The notes under the pieces were generated by a model, which saw only the letters and a program-made list of their open reading frames with translations, was not told the DNA's origin and did not search any database. From positions 2,142,913-2,189,446 of the forward strand of contig BFEA01000007.1 in assembly GCA_003427395.1 (NCBI GenBank): a DNA stretch of 46,534 bases. Direction: 5' to 3'. A program made the translations under genes and the position numbers. The stretch comes from Chara braunii. Its lineage: Eukaryota > Streptophyta > Charophyceae > Charales > Characeae. This document shows, piece after piece, positions 31,196 to 41,644 of the stretch (positions within the stretch are counted from its first letter, which is position 1; each line of letters begins with the position of its first letter).

Positions 31196-32390
31196 CTCGT
31201 TCCCAAGCCGCTCCCTTCATACTTCACAACCCTTCTCCCTGTTTACCCTCTTCCCACTTCCAATGCCTTTGTCTTACTTCTCCCATCTCCCGCCCCCCTT
31301 CAGCCTACTGTTCTTCCCTCCTCCCTGTTTGGCCATACTCCTAGATTTATCTCCCTCTTCCCTGATTCCATCATTTAGCACCTAGTTAGCTAACTCTTTC
31401 CTCGTCTCCTCCAGCCCTCCCCTTCTGTATCTCTTCTTCTTCCCTCCACACCATCTCTTTCACTCCTCTCCACACCACTTCCTTATCTCCTCTTTCCGTC
31501 CCTCACTCTCCCATCCCCCTCCCCCTCCCCCCTACCTATGCCCAGCCTAAACCCTAATTCTTCTTCTTGAGAATTCAGACTACAACCACATTGTGTTATT
31601 CCCTCCCCTCTCATGCTGGCGTAGACCAGCATAGCTTCAGGCATTCAATCTCTCAACAATTTGAAAACTCCCGGTTCCCATTGGTGCCGTAAAAAGCGAA
31701 ACTCTTCCCAGAGGTTTCTACTCCGGGTTGAATTGTGGGGACCCCGGCCCCAACTATTCTTTTCCTTGAAATCAAACAATATTTGCCAAAAAAAAAAAAA
31801 AAAAAACACCCTGCCTACTCACCACCCACCCTAGGCCGATCCGATGTGTCCGACCGGAGCCAAAAATTCCCGACGGGAAGGGAGGGTTGGGGGAGGGGAA
31901 GGGAAGGGAAAGAAGAGGGACGCGCTCGTAGGGAGAGGCAATTGGGCGGGGAACATTTGAAAACACACGAACTTGCCGACCGAACGAAATAGCCGCCGAC
32001 AAGAAGAAACCGCGAGAAGGCGACCGATCCGGATCCAGGGTCGGGGGCCTCGCCCCACATGCCATCGAATAGTATATCGAATAGTATTGGCAGCCCTAAG
32101 GCTGCGGTATAGTGGGCTTCAGCGTCTGCGTCAAGGTGTCGCATTTTCGGCGGCGGGCGACCAGGACACAAAGTGGGTTTCTAGGGGGCAAAAGTTTGGG
32201 GGGGATCGGTCCTTGGCAAAATTGGGGACTACCTACAGGCAGCTTTGGAATGACCGGGACTTTTGGAAAAAGCAAGGACCGGTCCTCGGGTGGAAGTGGA
32301 CCCCAAAAAGAAGTGGGGGTGGGGTAAGGGCCCTTAGGCCCAGGCGTTGAGACCCGTCTTCTCAAAACAAGGAGGTCAGGCGCAACGAAA
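31196..32390. other. pyrimidine-rich tract then unassigned sequence
   Basis: 31196-31540 is strongly C/T-rich on the plus strand. A-rich run at 31787-31806. From 32170 to 32345 there are G-rich and palindromic pieces (GGACCGGTCC, GGGCCCTTAGGCCC). No gene is recognised. Confidence 0.45.
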
Positions 32391-32394
32391 TAGA

Positions 32395-32790
32395 CGTTTT
32401 GCAAAAGGCACCTTTGGCGATTTTCTGTGCTCAGAGGAACCCGCAGAAAAATCTGAAATTTTGAGAATCCATATACGAGGTCGTGTTCTTTCTAGGAAAA
32501 ATATTAGAATATTTTTTTTAACTAATTTAGACCGATAAATAGTCGTCGCGCCGATTGGGCACATTTTCCATTTTTGCCACTCAGCCATGTGTGGGCCAAC
32601 TTAAAAAGTACTCCAAATTCAGTGAGTTTTCACTCTCAAAAGAATGCGTGAAAAAACCTGAAAATTGGAGTACTCATAGATTTTGTTGTGATCTTTCCAG
32701 GAAAAACGCTAAGCAAATTTTAAAAAATCATTCCAACTACGAAATAGATCGCGGCTGCAATTTGACCCATATTTCAATTTTGCCATTCAG

Positions 32791-32794
<4 letters not shown>
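32395..32794. repeat. two diverged ~206-bp tandem units
   Basis: Both halves share, in order: AAA.CTGAAA.TT.GAG, TTCT/CTTTC.AGGAAAAA, CGA.AAATAG, and end TTTTTGCCACTCAGCC (32588) or TTTTGCCATTCAGCC (32794). The second abuts the CT run and assembly gap. Confidence 0.65.
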
Positions 32795-32835
<41 letters not shown>

Positions 32836-33255
32836 NNNNNNNNNNNNNNNNNNNNNNNNNNNNNNNNNNNNNNNNNNNNNNNNNNNNNNNNNNNNNNNNN
32901 NNNNNNNNNNNNNNNNNNNNNNNNNNNNNNNNNNNNNNNNNNNNNNNNNNNNNNNNNNNNNNNNNNNNNNNNNNNNNNNNNNNNNNNNNNNNNNNNNNNN
33001 NNNNNNNNNNNNNNNNNNNNNNNNNNNNNNNNNNNNNNNNNNNNNNNNNNNNNNNNNNNNNNNNNNNNNNNNNNNNNNNNNNNNNNNNNNNNNNNNNNNN
33101 NNNNNNNNNNNNNNNNNNNNNNNNNNNNNNNNNNNNNNNNNNNNNNNNNNNNNNNNNNNNNNNNNNNNNNNNNNNNNNNNNNNNNNNNNNNNNNNNNNNN
33201 NNNNNNNNNNNNNNNNNNNNNNNNNNNNNNNNNNNNNNNNNNNNNNNNNNNNNNN
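32795..33255. other. (CT)n microsatellite running into an assembly gap (420 N)
   Basis: CT repeat at 32793-32835, then N at 32836-33255. The gap was probably caused by the microsatellite. The long frames drawn through the Ns are meaningless. Confidence 0.95.
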
Positions 33256-34320
33256 AGACAATAGTTTACTAGTCTGTGTGACAGTGGAAGGCGGGAAAGT
33301 GCATTTATTGGGTCTCCCTCCACTACTCTCGAAATGTGCAAAACTATAGTGAATCTAATATGTGAATCTGTTGCCAGACCACTGCAAAACGATAGTGAAT
33401 CTGTTGCTAGACCATGGAAAGATACACTGCCATGATTATGCACCTTTCCATGAACAAGTCCAGATGCAGGCTTTCAAAATAATACTCCTTTTTTAAAATC
33501 TTGAAATCGCACTTTGCATTGGCTGCTATGCAGCGACAATATTGGTCATTAAACACCGCCATGTGGGGTTTGGGGGGGGGTAGGGGGAGGTGCAGTGACT
33601 GGTCATTGCTCGGCGCTAGCACCGCCAATTTCCCCCATCGGCAATGCCTGCCCACCCCTCGTCACCGTAATGAGAGACTGGTACAGCCTTGCTCTCGCAC
33701 CACAGTTGTAGTGTAAACCTACCCCGTGGGCTGGGGAGAGATCCGGGTTGGTTGGTGTTCCCCCATACTAAAAATAGACTATTAAGAGGATGAGATAGAT
33801 GTGTACTACCAAAAAAGATGAAATAGATTGAAAGAAGAGTATAGATTACCTATAAAAAATAAATAAAAAAAATGCACTTTGCATCGAGCCTCACTGCTCG
33901 TCACCTTGAGCACTAAGTCCGCACTGAAGACTAGGGGCCGTGACCCACGAGCGGGGGTTTAGTTTATGTTTCCTGTATTTCCAGCGTGCTCACACTAGGG
34001 TCGTGAGATTTGCAGATCGAATGGCAAGGAGTGGTTCAGCGTCCCAACCTTAAAACGTTTTCCAAAAGTAAACTTTGAAGCTCAGAGTAAAAGTTGAGCT
34101 ATCTGAAACGACTAGGCTAAGCTCCTAGTCTCTCAAAGTGTCTACTATTATATAATTGGCCTAAATCAGTCACAGAACCAGCTAAACTCCTACCAGTCAT
34201 CCAATTGGACCAAATGACTCATAAACAAAATCCAGATTCAAACAACAAAAAAACTGAGTAAAAACATGCATTTGCTCAATCCATTTAGCCTAAATCGGCT
34301 TGTGGATTAACCAAGAGGAA
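33256..34320. other. no recognisable gene
   Basis: A small duplication (GATAGTGAATCTGTTGC.AGACCA at about 33366 and 33391), otherwise AT-rich and unassigned. Confidence 0.4.
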
Positions 34321-34329
34321 AGGACCAGG

Positions 34330-34890
34330 CCGCCTTTACGACCTGGCTTGACCAGTCAGTGATTATTTCCCTAAGTTTTCCAGAACCAGGCAGTCCCTTT
34401 CTTGGCAGAGCCGCCCTTGGCCTTCCGATACCAATCCGATTAAATGCATTGTCGACATAGTGTCCTCATGTTTAGTTTGAGTTGGACATCTTCGCATCGT
34501 TCTTGTCAAAAAGTGTGCGAATTCCTCTCATGCCAAATAGTCGTCATGATAATGACTCTGAAGGTTTGGGCCACATAACAGGTTGCACTGTCATTTATGT
34601 TCTGCACCGCCGGAATACCAGATAAAGTGAACTTCTTTGTCCGGTTAAAGGAAGACCAAGGTAAGTTCGCTCAGTATTTGCTCCACCATGACCAAATCCG
34701 TTTAGAGTATGGGCATTCCAGCGACAATTGCCGATTAGTTTCTCATGCCCACTGGCATCGGGGGCATGTTGTTGAGACCTCCATTCCTCTGCTTGTCAGA
34801 AAAGTTGGAATCGGGATGACTAGCATAGACTGTTGCCACAGGAGACTCCCTAGTCTTTCAAAGGGGAGTTTCTTTAGAAGTTCTTAATGC
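34330..34890 (+). pseudogene. LINE ORF1-like fragment, plus strand
   Basis: The frame has I-P-D-K-V-N-F-F-V-R-L, G-K-F-A-Q-Y-L-L-H-H-D-Q and then Y-G-H-S-S-D-N-C-R. The end resembles the H-x4-C half of a CCHC knuckle whose first cysteines are lost. The general layout resembles plant LINE ORF1 / DUF4283-type nucleic-acid-binding proteins (inference). It lies head-on to LINE B ORF2, so it belongs to another insertion or a rearranged piece. Confidence 0.4.
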
Positions 34891-35017
34891 TTCTCTTGTG
34901 TATCCTTATCGTAGTTTACGAGGGTCACACATAGGGGGAAGTGGGTGCCCTTTCCCTTAGCAACCCAGTGCCAATCTTAGAAGAGTAGCAGTGCATGAGA
35001 ATAACAGATTTCCAGTG

Positions 35018-36161
35018 CTAAACCTCCGTGTTCCATGACCATCGGGTGGAGTCCACCTTAAGTGTTGAAAGCGGAGAACCTCTAAATCTTGCCCGGGGGT
35101 GAGCTATCTTATATCTATCTATGTTCAGCTCTGCTCTGCACTCCTCTATGTCAAGTGGTTCCGTACATTGAGTTTCTGAGTCGAACCTAAAGGGTAGCTC
35201 TTCCATCCAGTTGGACTCTACTATCCAAGTCTGTAACAGTGGGGGGCTCCGACTACCACTCTCGATCAGTCTGAGGAAAGTGCAGTCAGAAATACCTTAT
35301 ACAGGCCGGTACCATTTATCTTCAGTCGTTTCTTCAAGTTGTTCTTCCTCCAGCATTAGGATCCAACGAGGTGGAATTGTTGCATGTAAGCTTTGCAGTC
35401 TCGAGTCGGCGTCTCTTAAGTACGGATAACAGTCTCTCAACTCCCTTTCTGTAAGCCAACCTGAGTTGTCTTTCCTTCTGATGCCTTTGACCCGAAAGAT
35501 TCCTCTTTCGATCCAACGCTGACCAAAGCTCGTACGCTCGTTTGCTGCAGAGAAGGGTTCACTCCGTAGGTCCAATAAAAAATGATTTCGAATAACAATT
35601 CTTCCAAAACTTCAGCCTTGGATGTGGGTTATTGATGTATCATCGGTTTTAGTTTTTTCCATGCCGCCAGTATAGTTTCCATCATAGCGAAGATTGACCA
35701 TCTGGCCAGCAAGGCTAAATTTTGCCTTTTCGGATCCAGTATGCCCAACCCCCCTCGCTCCTGGAAAAAATCACCATGTCCCAGGCTACTTTTGAAAGAT
35801 AGCCCTGGTTCTCCAGCGCAGTCGGTTTTCATATCAGCTTCTTGGCTTTGGTCTTGATATAGGTGTACGATTTTTGTCCCAGTAAATGAACTACCAAGAC
35901 GTACCATAGGATCGAGAAGGTTGCAGCCGTTAGCAAAAGGGATTTGTTGAACAACGACGAAAGGTACGACCTGTTCCATTTGGCAATGCGTGTCATCACC
36001 TTTTCTGCCAAAAGTTGGTCTTGAAAAACTGCACAGTCTGATGTAGCCACTTGTACCCCCCAAAACCGCTCCGAAGAGTCCCCGGGAATACCCTTCATAC
36101 CCCAATCTACACACAAATGATAAGGGAAAGTCAATAAATAAGAAGACTTTGACCAATTCAC
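35018..36161 (-). pseudogene. LINE B ORF2 C-terminal region
   Basis: After the RT come V-N-W-S-K-S-S-Y-L-L, a short E-R-F-W-G-V-Q-V block, and G-G-L-G-I-L-D-P-K-R-Q-N-L-A-L-L-A-R-W-S (about 35690-35760), the classic segment after the RT thumb in plant LINEs. Charged C-terminal pieces follow to about 35018. Frameshifts occur near 35850 and 35600. No intact CCHC is visible at the C-terminus. Confidence 0.8.
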
Positions 36162-36200
36162 TAAGGCTTCCGCTAGTTCACAATAATTAGTTAGTACACT

Positions 36201-37440
36201 TTATACCTCGGCCAAGACTTGCGGGTCATTCTCTGCGCAAACCATGAGGTCGTCTGCAATCGCTCCTACTTTCCACTCAACGCCTCTATTAATCTTAAGG
36301 CTTGCTATGCGTGGGTTATATCTGAAGTTGTCTAACAACATCTCAAGGTGGACCACAAAGACTAACGGTGCCAGCGGGCAACCTTGTCGCAGTAAACGTG
36401 TGAGACAAAAGGGTTCAGAGTTGTGTCCGTGGACCATGACTGTGGTCGTTGCTTTTGAGTATATTGCTCGTACCCATGAACAAACATTTAACCCGAAGAG
36501 ACAATGTTCCAAAGTAGTTTGGATAAAGGTCCAACCCACTTTATCATATGTTTTTTCCATGTCTAATAGTATGATGGCAATGTCTCTCTTCTCTTTGACT
36601 ATGATTTCGATAGCCTGAAGGGTTGTGATAATATTTTGGTGAATGACCGACCCCTTACAAAGGCTCCTTGTTCTTGCCCCGTGAGGAGAGGTGGGTATTT
36701 TGCTAGACGTAGTGCAATGGTCTTGGCTAAGAGTTTACAAGCCGCTTTTAACAGAGAGATCGGTCTCCAATTCCGAATATCTTTCTTGCTTTCTTTCTCA
36801 TAGAACAACGAGATTACTCCTTTTACCATTGAACTGAGGAGGGGCTCGCCAATCAAGACATTATTGAAAAGATCGGTTAGAATCGGGCCGAAGAACTCCG
36901 AAAAGGCAATAATGAACTTGATCGGTAAACCATCTGGCCCAGGGGCTTTCCCATTTGCCATCATGTGGGCTGTTGTCTCAAGTTCCTCCATGGTTAAAGG
37001 TCGGTCCAAGTCCAAGGTCACGTACAAGGAAAACGATTTCCCAGAAAATCTTAAAAACTCAGAGAAGTCCCTCAAATCTGTATCAGGTTGGTCAAAAGGG
37101 ACGCCGGGTAGTCAGAATGTCACTGAATACTTCCTTGCATATTGGCACATTTGGATTGATCTTTCCATTGTGAGCGTCATTAATGAAAAGGGGTGTTCCA
37201 ATTCCTTCATGAGGGGTTTGGCCACCGACTTGTCTGAAAGGACTCTTTAGTCATGTGTTCATAATGTGTCAATCCCCTCATTCGCAACCGTTATTTTCTT
37301 TGCTCTTCCACCTTAATTTATTATGCCTCCAAGTTGGCCAAGGCCGCATTTCGCTTTTGCATCCAATACAAATCAGAAATTGAATGTCTTCCTAATTGTT
37401 GTTTGGCTATTATTATTTTTGTCTGCCATTGTCTGATTTG
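36201..37440 (-). pseudogene. LINE B reverse transcriptase
   Basis: RT blocks run in order: M-A-N-G-K-A-P-G-P-D-G-L-P (about 36930-36965), G-V-I-S-L-F-Y-E-K with D-I-R-N-W-R-P-I-S-L-L (about 36740-36830), G-A-F-V-R-G-R-S, M-E-K-T-Y-D-K-V-G-W (motif A, Asp, about 36530-36560), R-Q-G-C-P-L-A-P (motif B) and A-I-A-D-D-L-M-V (motif C, about 36249-36257). The catalytic aspartates survive, but motif C has I-A-D-D where F/Y-A-D-D is usual. A frameshift near 36600 separates two halves, and stops lie in the linker at 37080-37330. Confidence 0.9.
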
Positions 37441-37444
37441 TTTG

Positions 37445-38285
37445 CAACAGAAAAATTCCCACGAGAAATGAAAGTTGAAAAAACATTCCATAGAAGAAAA
37501 AATCTTCGTAATGTTCGTTCAATTCTAAAATTTTCAGTTTTATTTGATAAGTTTTTGTCTAAGGAGTTTTCTCTTCCAACTATATCCATGTGCTCAAGAT
37601 GGAATGGAAGTCTGGACCTACGTAGCACCGTGTTCTCTTTCGGAGGCGAACACGAACATGTTCGCCCGAACGCGAACAAGCGCCAAAAACCCTCCGAACG
37701 CGAACATAAAAAATATTTATAAAAAAAAACAAAATATTCTCAAAAAAATCTGAAAACAATATATGTTATGTAAAATAACAATACAAGCAACTTTTTCCTT
37801 GGACTCATGTTCAAATTCGTAGCCAATCGTGAGTTAAAAATCAAAAACCTTTTTTTTTTTTTACGAAAAAAAATTATGTTCGTTCGAACATGTTCGCGAA
37901 CTGTTCGCGTGAACATGAAGGGGCGCGAACACGTTCGCCGTGCTACGTAGGTTTGGACGAGTTTATGAAATGTTTTAATCAAACTTTCATTCTACTACAA
38001 CAAATATTTTCTAATTTAGATTGGATTAACCTATTTATGATTGAAAATCCTTACTTAGAATAAAATTCAAATTAAAATATCTCATGAACTCATCCAAACT
38101 TTCATTCCATCTCTAATATGTGGTTCAAATAAGAAGGGATACCCCATTTCTGGAATGAAAGTTTTTCCATAAGACGAAAATTTTTAAAATTAGAATGGCA
38201 TTTTAAAAGATGGAATGCAAATTTGAAATTTATAATGTAATTTTACTATAGAATGATTATTTAATTATGGGAAATTTTTCTGTTG
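37445..38285. mobile_element. 841-bp non-autonomous TIR element inserted in LINE B
   Basis: Terminal inverted repeats are CAACAGAAAAATTCCCA at the left and TGGGAAATTTTTCTGTTG at the right, matching except for one extra base. Flanks are LINE coding sequence on both sides. An imperfect 9-bp target duplication (TTTGTTTGC/GTGTTTTGC, 7 of 9, taking the TIR as starting at AACAG) would suit a Mutator-like origin (inference). The interior is AT-rich with no transposase, and holds the foldback element at 37616-37952. Confidence 0.65.
37616..37952. mobile_element. nested foldback/MITE-like element rich in CGAAC/GTTCG
   Basis: 13-bp perfect terminal inverted repeats ACCTACGTAGCAC and GTGCTACGTAGGT enclose subterminal clusters of GTTCG/CGAAC, including the palindrome CGAACATGTTCG twice (about 37654 and 37886). 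The centre is AT-rich. Flanks TCTGGA and TTTGGA outside the inner 12 bp could be a 6-bp target duplication with one mismatch. No coding capacity. Confidence 0.7.
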
Positions 38286-39225
38286 TGTTTTGCTTGTCAC
38301 TTTTGATTATCGAGTAAGTACTACATGCTTCTTGCAGCGCTGTCATTTCTCCATCATACCAATGCTGAGGGCTTTGGCAGAGGTGGACTGTTTTTTTCCA
38401 GTTTAGAATGATACGGTTCAGCCAATCCTTGGGAGTCGAGTCCTCTAGGTGTATGATATTTAGTCAAAAGTGGTCATGACCTCTGTTTGGGTCGCCCCCC
38501 AACTGCACCTCAAAACGAACTGGGGAGTGATCAGACATAGGGAAAAATCTTACCTCAGCCGACAAACAGTTATTCCTAGGGGTTCCTCACATCAGAACAT
38601 AGTGCAAACGGCGGGCAGAAAGAGCCCCTCTTGCCGGTCCGAACCAGGTATATTCGGATAAGTCTGGGTTCAAAATTCTGCAGGCATTCATTAGGTCGTT
38701 AGTTTCCATTAGTTCATGGAGCAGACAAGAGTCCCTATGCATCGGTGACACCGAAGGAGAGTTGAATCCCGGGTTGAGAATTGTGTTTCAGTCTGCCCCC
38801 AATACCAAATTGTGGGTATCTGGCAGTACCTCCGGTAGTTCCGCTATGAACTCGACTCGTTCCTTGTATTCAACAAATACATATATGGACATGAAAGTCC
38901 AAGGTTCAGAATTCACCTCCACTTTTATCCAACACCACCGACCCCAAACATCGAACGCCGAATCTATGATTTCAGTGAGAAAATCTTGGCGGAAGAGAAT
39001 GGTCGTGCCCCCTTTGGAACTCACTGTCGGGGAGCAAAGTTGGAAGCCAGACCACCATTGTCCCATGTCACGGATTTTGTCTTCGTTTAACTTAGTTTCT
39101 TGGAGAAGGACTACCTTGACATCTGACTTATGCATCCAGGTTCGCAAGCGGGTCTTTTTATATCTATTGTTTGTGTCCCCTAGGCCCCAGATATTATAAG
39201 TGGCAATGGGTAGTTTATGTCGCAT
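38286..39225 (-). pseudogene. LINE B APE-like endonuclease
   Basis: It starts M-R-H-K-L-P-I-A-T-Y-N-I-W-G-L-G (metal-binding Asn) and continues V-V-L-L-Q-E-T-K-L (catalytic Glu), S-K-G-G-T-T-I-L-F, G-R-W-C-W-I-K-V and L-V-L-G-A-D followed by a stop where F-N is expected. The frame resumes in phase with W-F-G-P-A-R-G, R-R-L-H-Y-V-L (for R-I-D-Y-I-L) and M-S-D-H-S-P-V-R (catalytic S-D-H). Further stops near 38586 and 38462 make it non-functional. Confidence 0.85.
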
Positions 39226-39429
39226 TGCTGCTTATGCGACCGGTTGCAGAGTAGATCCAGTCAGAAGTGCCTTGCTGTGTTCCAGACTTCTTTCCCCTGC
39301 TCCCTTTCTTTGCGACGAAAGGCTTCGGAGAAGACCAGTTTAGTCTGAGTGTGGAGTACAATTGGTGGGAGAACATAATATTCTTGTTCGACGACTGAGT
39401 CAAATTGTGTGCCAAGGTAGCAGCATTAA

Positions 39430-39672
39430 CCTCATCTCACAGATGAATGTCTTTCAAGCTCGGACTTTCGTGCTTGGCCAACTATGACAACGAGACGTAA
39501 GAAATGTTTAACTCTTTAAGTTGGTCCTTGCTCAGCGGGTGGGCATCGATGGAGGTGTAAAAAAGGCCAACTTTTGTCCAGTGACGTTCAAAATGAGGTG
39601 GCGGGTGAGTTTTACCCCCGATATCAGGTGGCTACGAAACTTGTTTTGTACCAATTGTTTAGCGGTGACGGC
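39430..39672 (-). pseudogene. LINE B ORF1, distal part beyond the hAT insertion
   Basis: The segment T-A-K-Q-L-V-Q-N-K-F-R-S-H-L-I-S-G-V continues the protein interrupted at 41645 (…S-S-V-A-I-T). It then decays with stops. Alignment across the insertion depends on the duplicated target site GTGACGGC/GTGATGGC. Confidence 0.65.
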
Positions 39673-39957
39673 CAGGGTTGTCATCCGGGGACCCCCGGCG
39701 GCAAAGCCGGGGCCGAGATTTCACCCTCGGACCCCCTCCCTCGGGGGCGCCGACCCCCGGACCCCGCTGAAGACCCCCGCGCCCGCCCGACCCCCGGCAC
39801 CCCCGCGGGACCCCGCCCCCGGCACCCAGCACCCCGGCCCTGACCCCGGGACCCCCGCCGACCCTGCACCCGGACCCCCGGTCCCTGCACCCTCCCGGCC
39901 CCGCCACCCAGGCCCCACACCCTCGGTCCCTGCACCCCCGGTCCCCGCACCCCGCTG

Positions 39958-40027
<70 letters not shown>

Positions 40028-41353
40028 CCTCTCCCCACATTCCCCCTCCGAGTCCCCGTCCGCACCCTGCATTTCTTTTTTTTTTGGAGGAGTCCAGAAC
40101 CCCAAAATATATCTTTTTTTTTTTTTCCAACTGATCAGAACAGATACTACACAGATCCTGAAAATATCGAAGGGCACAAAAAAAAAAAAATTGAACATAC
40201 GAATTCCTTGTTAATTTGTTTTTTTCCGAAAGCTTTTGTGCATCTGAACAAATCCGAACGTCTAAAGAGACGTTCGGCAAAGATTGCACGGCAATGGAGC
40301 AGGCCAGCAATATATGTTCTGGATCCGAAGTCAGGTCTGCTTTCCACTGCTTCCAGCAGTTATGGGTCACACGTTACAACTGCATAAAAAAACTCTTTCT
40401 TTTGTTTCGTTTCCCTACGAGCAGTGGCCCTACGGGCCTTGCTCCACCCCTCACAACTTGCACAAACGACAAAACATATGGCAGCGTATGAGTCCATGTT
40501 CTAGTAGAAGATTCATTCATCTGTTTTTTTTTTTTTTTTTTCCTTTTCATTCGAGCAGCGGCCGTAAGGGCCTTCCCCCAAGGAAAAGAAAACTGAAAAA
40601 GACAGAGGAATGAATCTTCTGCAAGAACATGGACTCATACGCGGGGACTTGCCCTATGGTATCTGTTCTGATCAGTTTAATATCTGATCCGTGGTCCATC
40701 GGAGACACTAAAAAAAAAAAAAAAAAAAAAAAGGGTCTTGCCCTACTCGTCACCACTTGCACAAAAGACACACATATGGCGACGTATGGTTCCATGTTCT
40801 AGCAGAAGATTCATTCCTCTCTTTCTTTTGTTTCCTTTTTTTTCATTTTGTTTTTTTCAGTTTTTTTTTTCTTTCTCCTACGAGCAGTGGCCCTAACAGC
40901 CTTGCTCCACTCGTCACCACTTGCACAAAAGACAAAACATATGGCGGGGTATGATTCCATGTTTTAGNAGAAGATTCATTCTACTTTTGCACGTTTGGTG
41001 AGTAGTGGAGGGAAGCCCTACTGCTGAAAAACTCGCGTGCTCAGTGGTCCCATAACTCCTGAAACGCGGACCTTAATGCGAATCAATAGCATATATACTT
41101 GGCGTGCCGCAACTCTGTTATGAGCATTACCTCGCCCACTGTGAGGAAGCCCTTACATATCACGTGCAAGGGCTTCTCAAACAGCCCCCAGGGGTTTTGG
41201 AAAAAAAAAAAAAAAAAGAGCTATTTGTTTCCCCTACTCCCTCGACCCCACCTCTCAAAACCCTGCACCCCCAGCACCCGACCACCGCCGACCTCCGCAC
41301 CTCCAACCCCGGCCAACCCCCGCACCCCCGACCTCCACACCCCCAACCCCAAC

Positions 41354-41390
<37 letters not shown>

Positions 41391-41537
41391 CCCCCCGTAA
41401 ACCCAACCCCTTCCACAGGTGGCAGCCACCCCGGGGGGGGGGGGAAGGACCCCTGATTTATGGAAAAACCAGAAATTGCCAGGGGATGTGCGGCGTCGGT
41501 GCGCACCCCCCGGTATTTTTAAAATTTTTTGATTTTT

Positions 41538-41569
<32 letters not shown>

Positions 41570-41644
41570 CCCGGGGCCGGGTGTGCCGACACCTGACCCC
41601 CGGGACCCCCGCCGGGGCCCCGGGCCCGGGGGTTGACAACCCTG
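39673..41644. mobile_element. non-autonomous hAT-like DNA transposon (1972 bp)
   Basis: Ends are CAGGGTTGTCATCC at the left and GGGTTGACAACCCTG at the right (terminal inverted repeats of about 11-17 bp with CAGGG termini, as in many hAT elements). The 8-bp direct flanks GTGACGGC (39665-39672) and GTGATGGC (41645-41652) fit a hAT target duplication. No transposase frame is present. The interior has extreme C-rich ends (68-C run at 39959-40026, 35-C run at 41355-41389), a long T run (41541-41579) and internal repeats at 40416-40985. Confidence 0.75.
40416..40985. repeat. internal repeats of the hAT-like element
   Basis: A unit with GAGCAGTGGCCCTACGGGCC or a variant, CACTTGCACAAA.GACA, ACATATGGC and TCCATGTTCTAG.AGAAGATT occurs at 40416-40515, 40736-40817 and 40879-40980. 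An inverted partial copy (GAATGAATCTTCTGCAAGAA) lies at 40609-40645. Poly-T or poly-A tracts separate units. The 5' part of the unit folds as GAGCA..GGCCC-TAC-GGGCC..TGCTC. Confidence 0.8.

Noticed and set aside
32555-33443. Long frames of 174-264 codons on both strands
   Set aside because: They run through 420 Ns and a CT microsatellite.
39521-40370. Proline-rich and glycine-rich frames up to 229 codons
   Set aside because: They translate the C-rich end and 68-C run of a DNA transposon; composition explains the openness.
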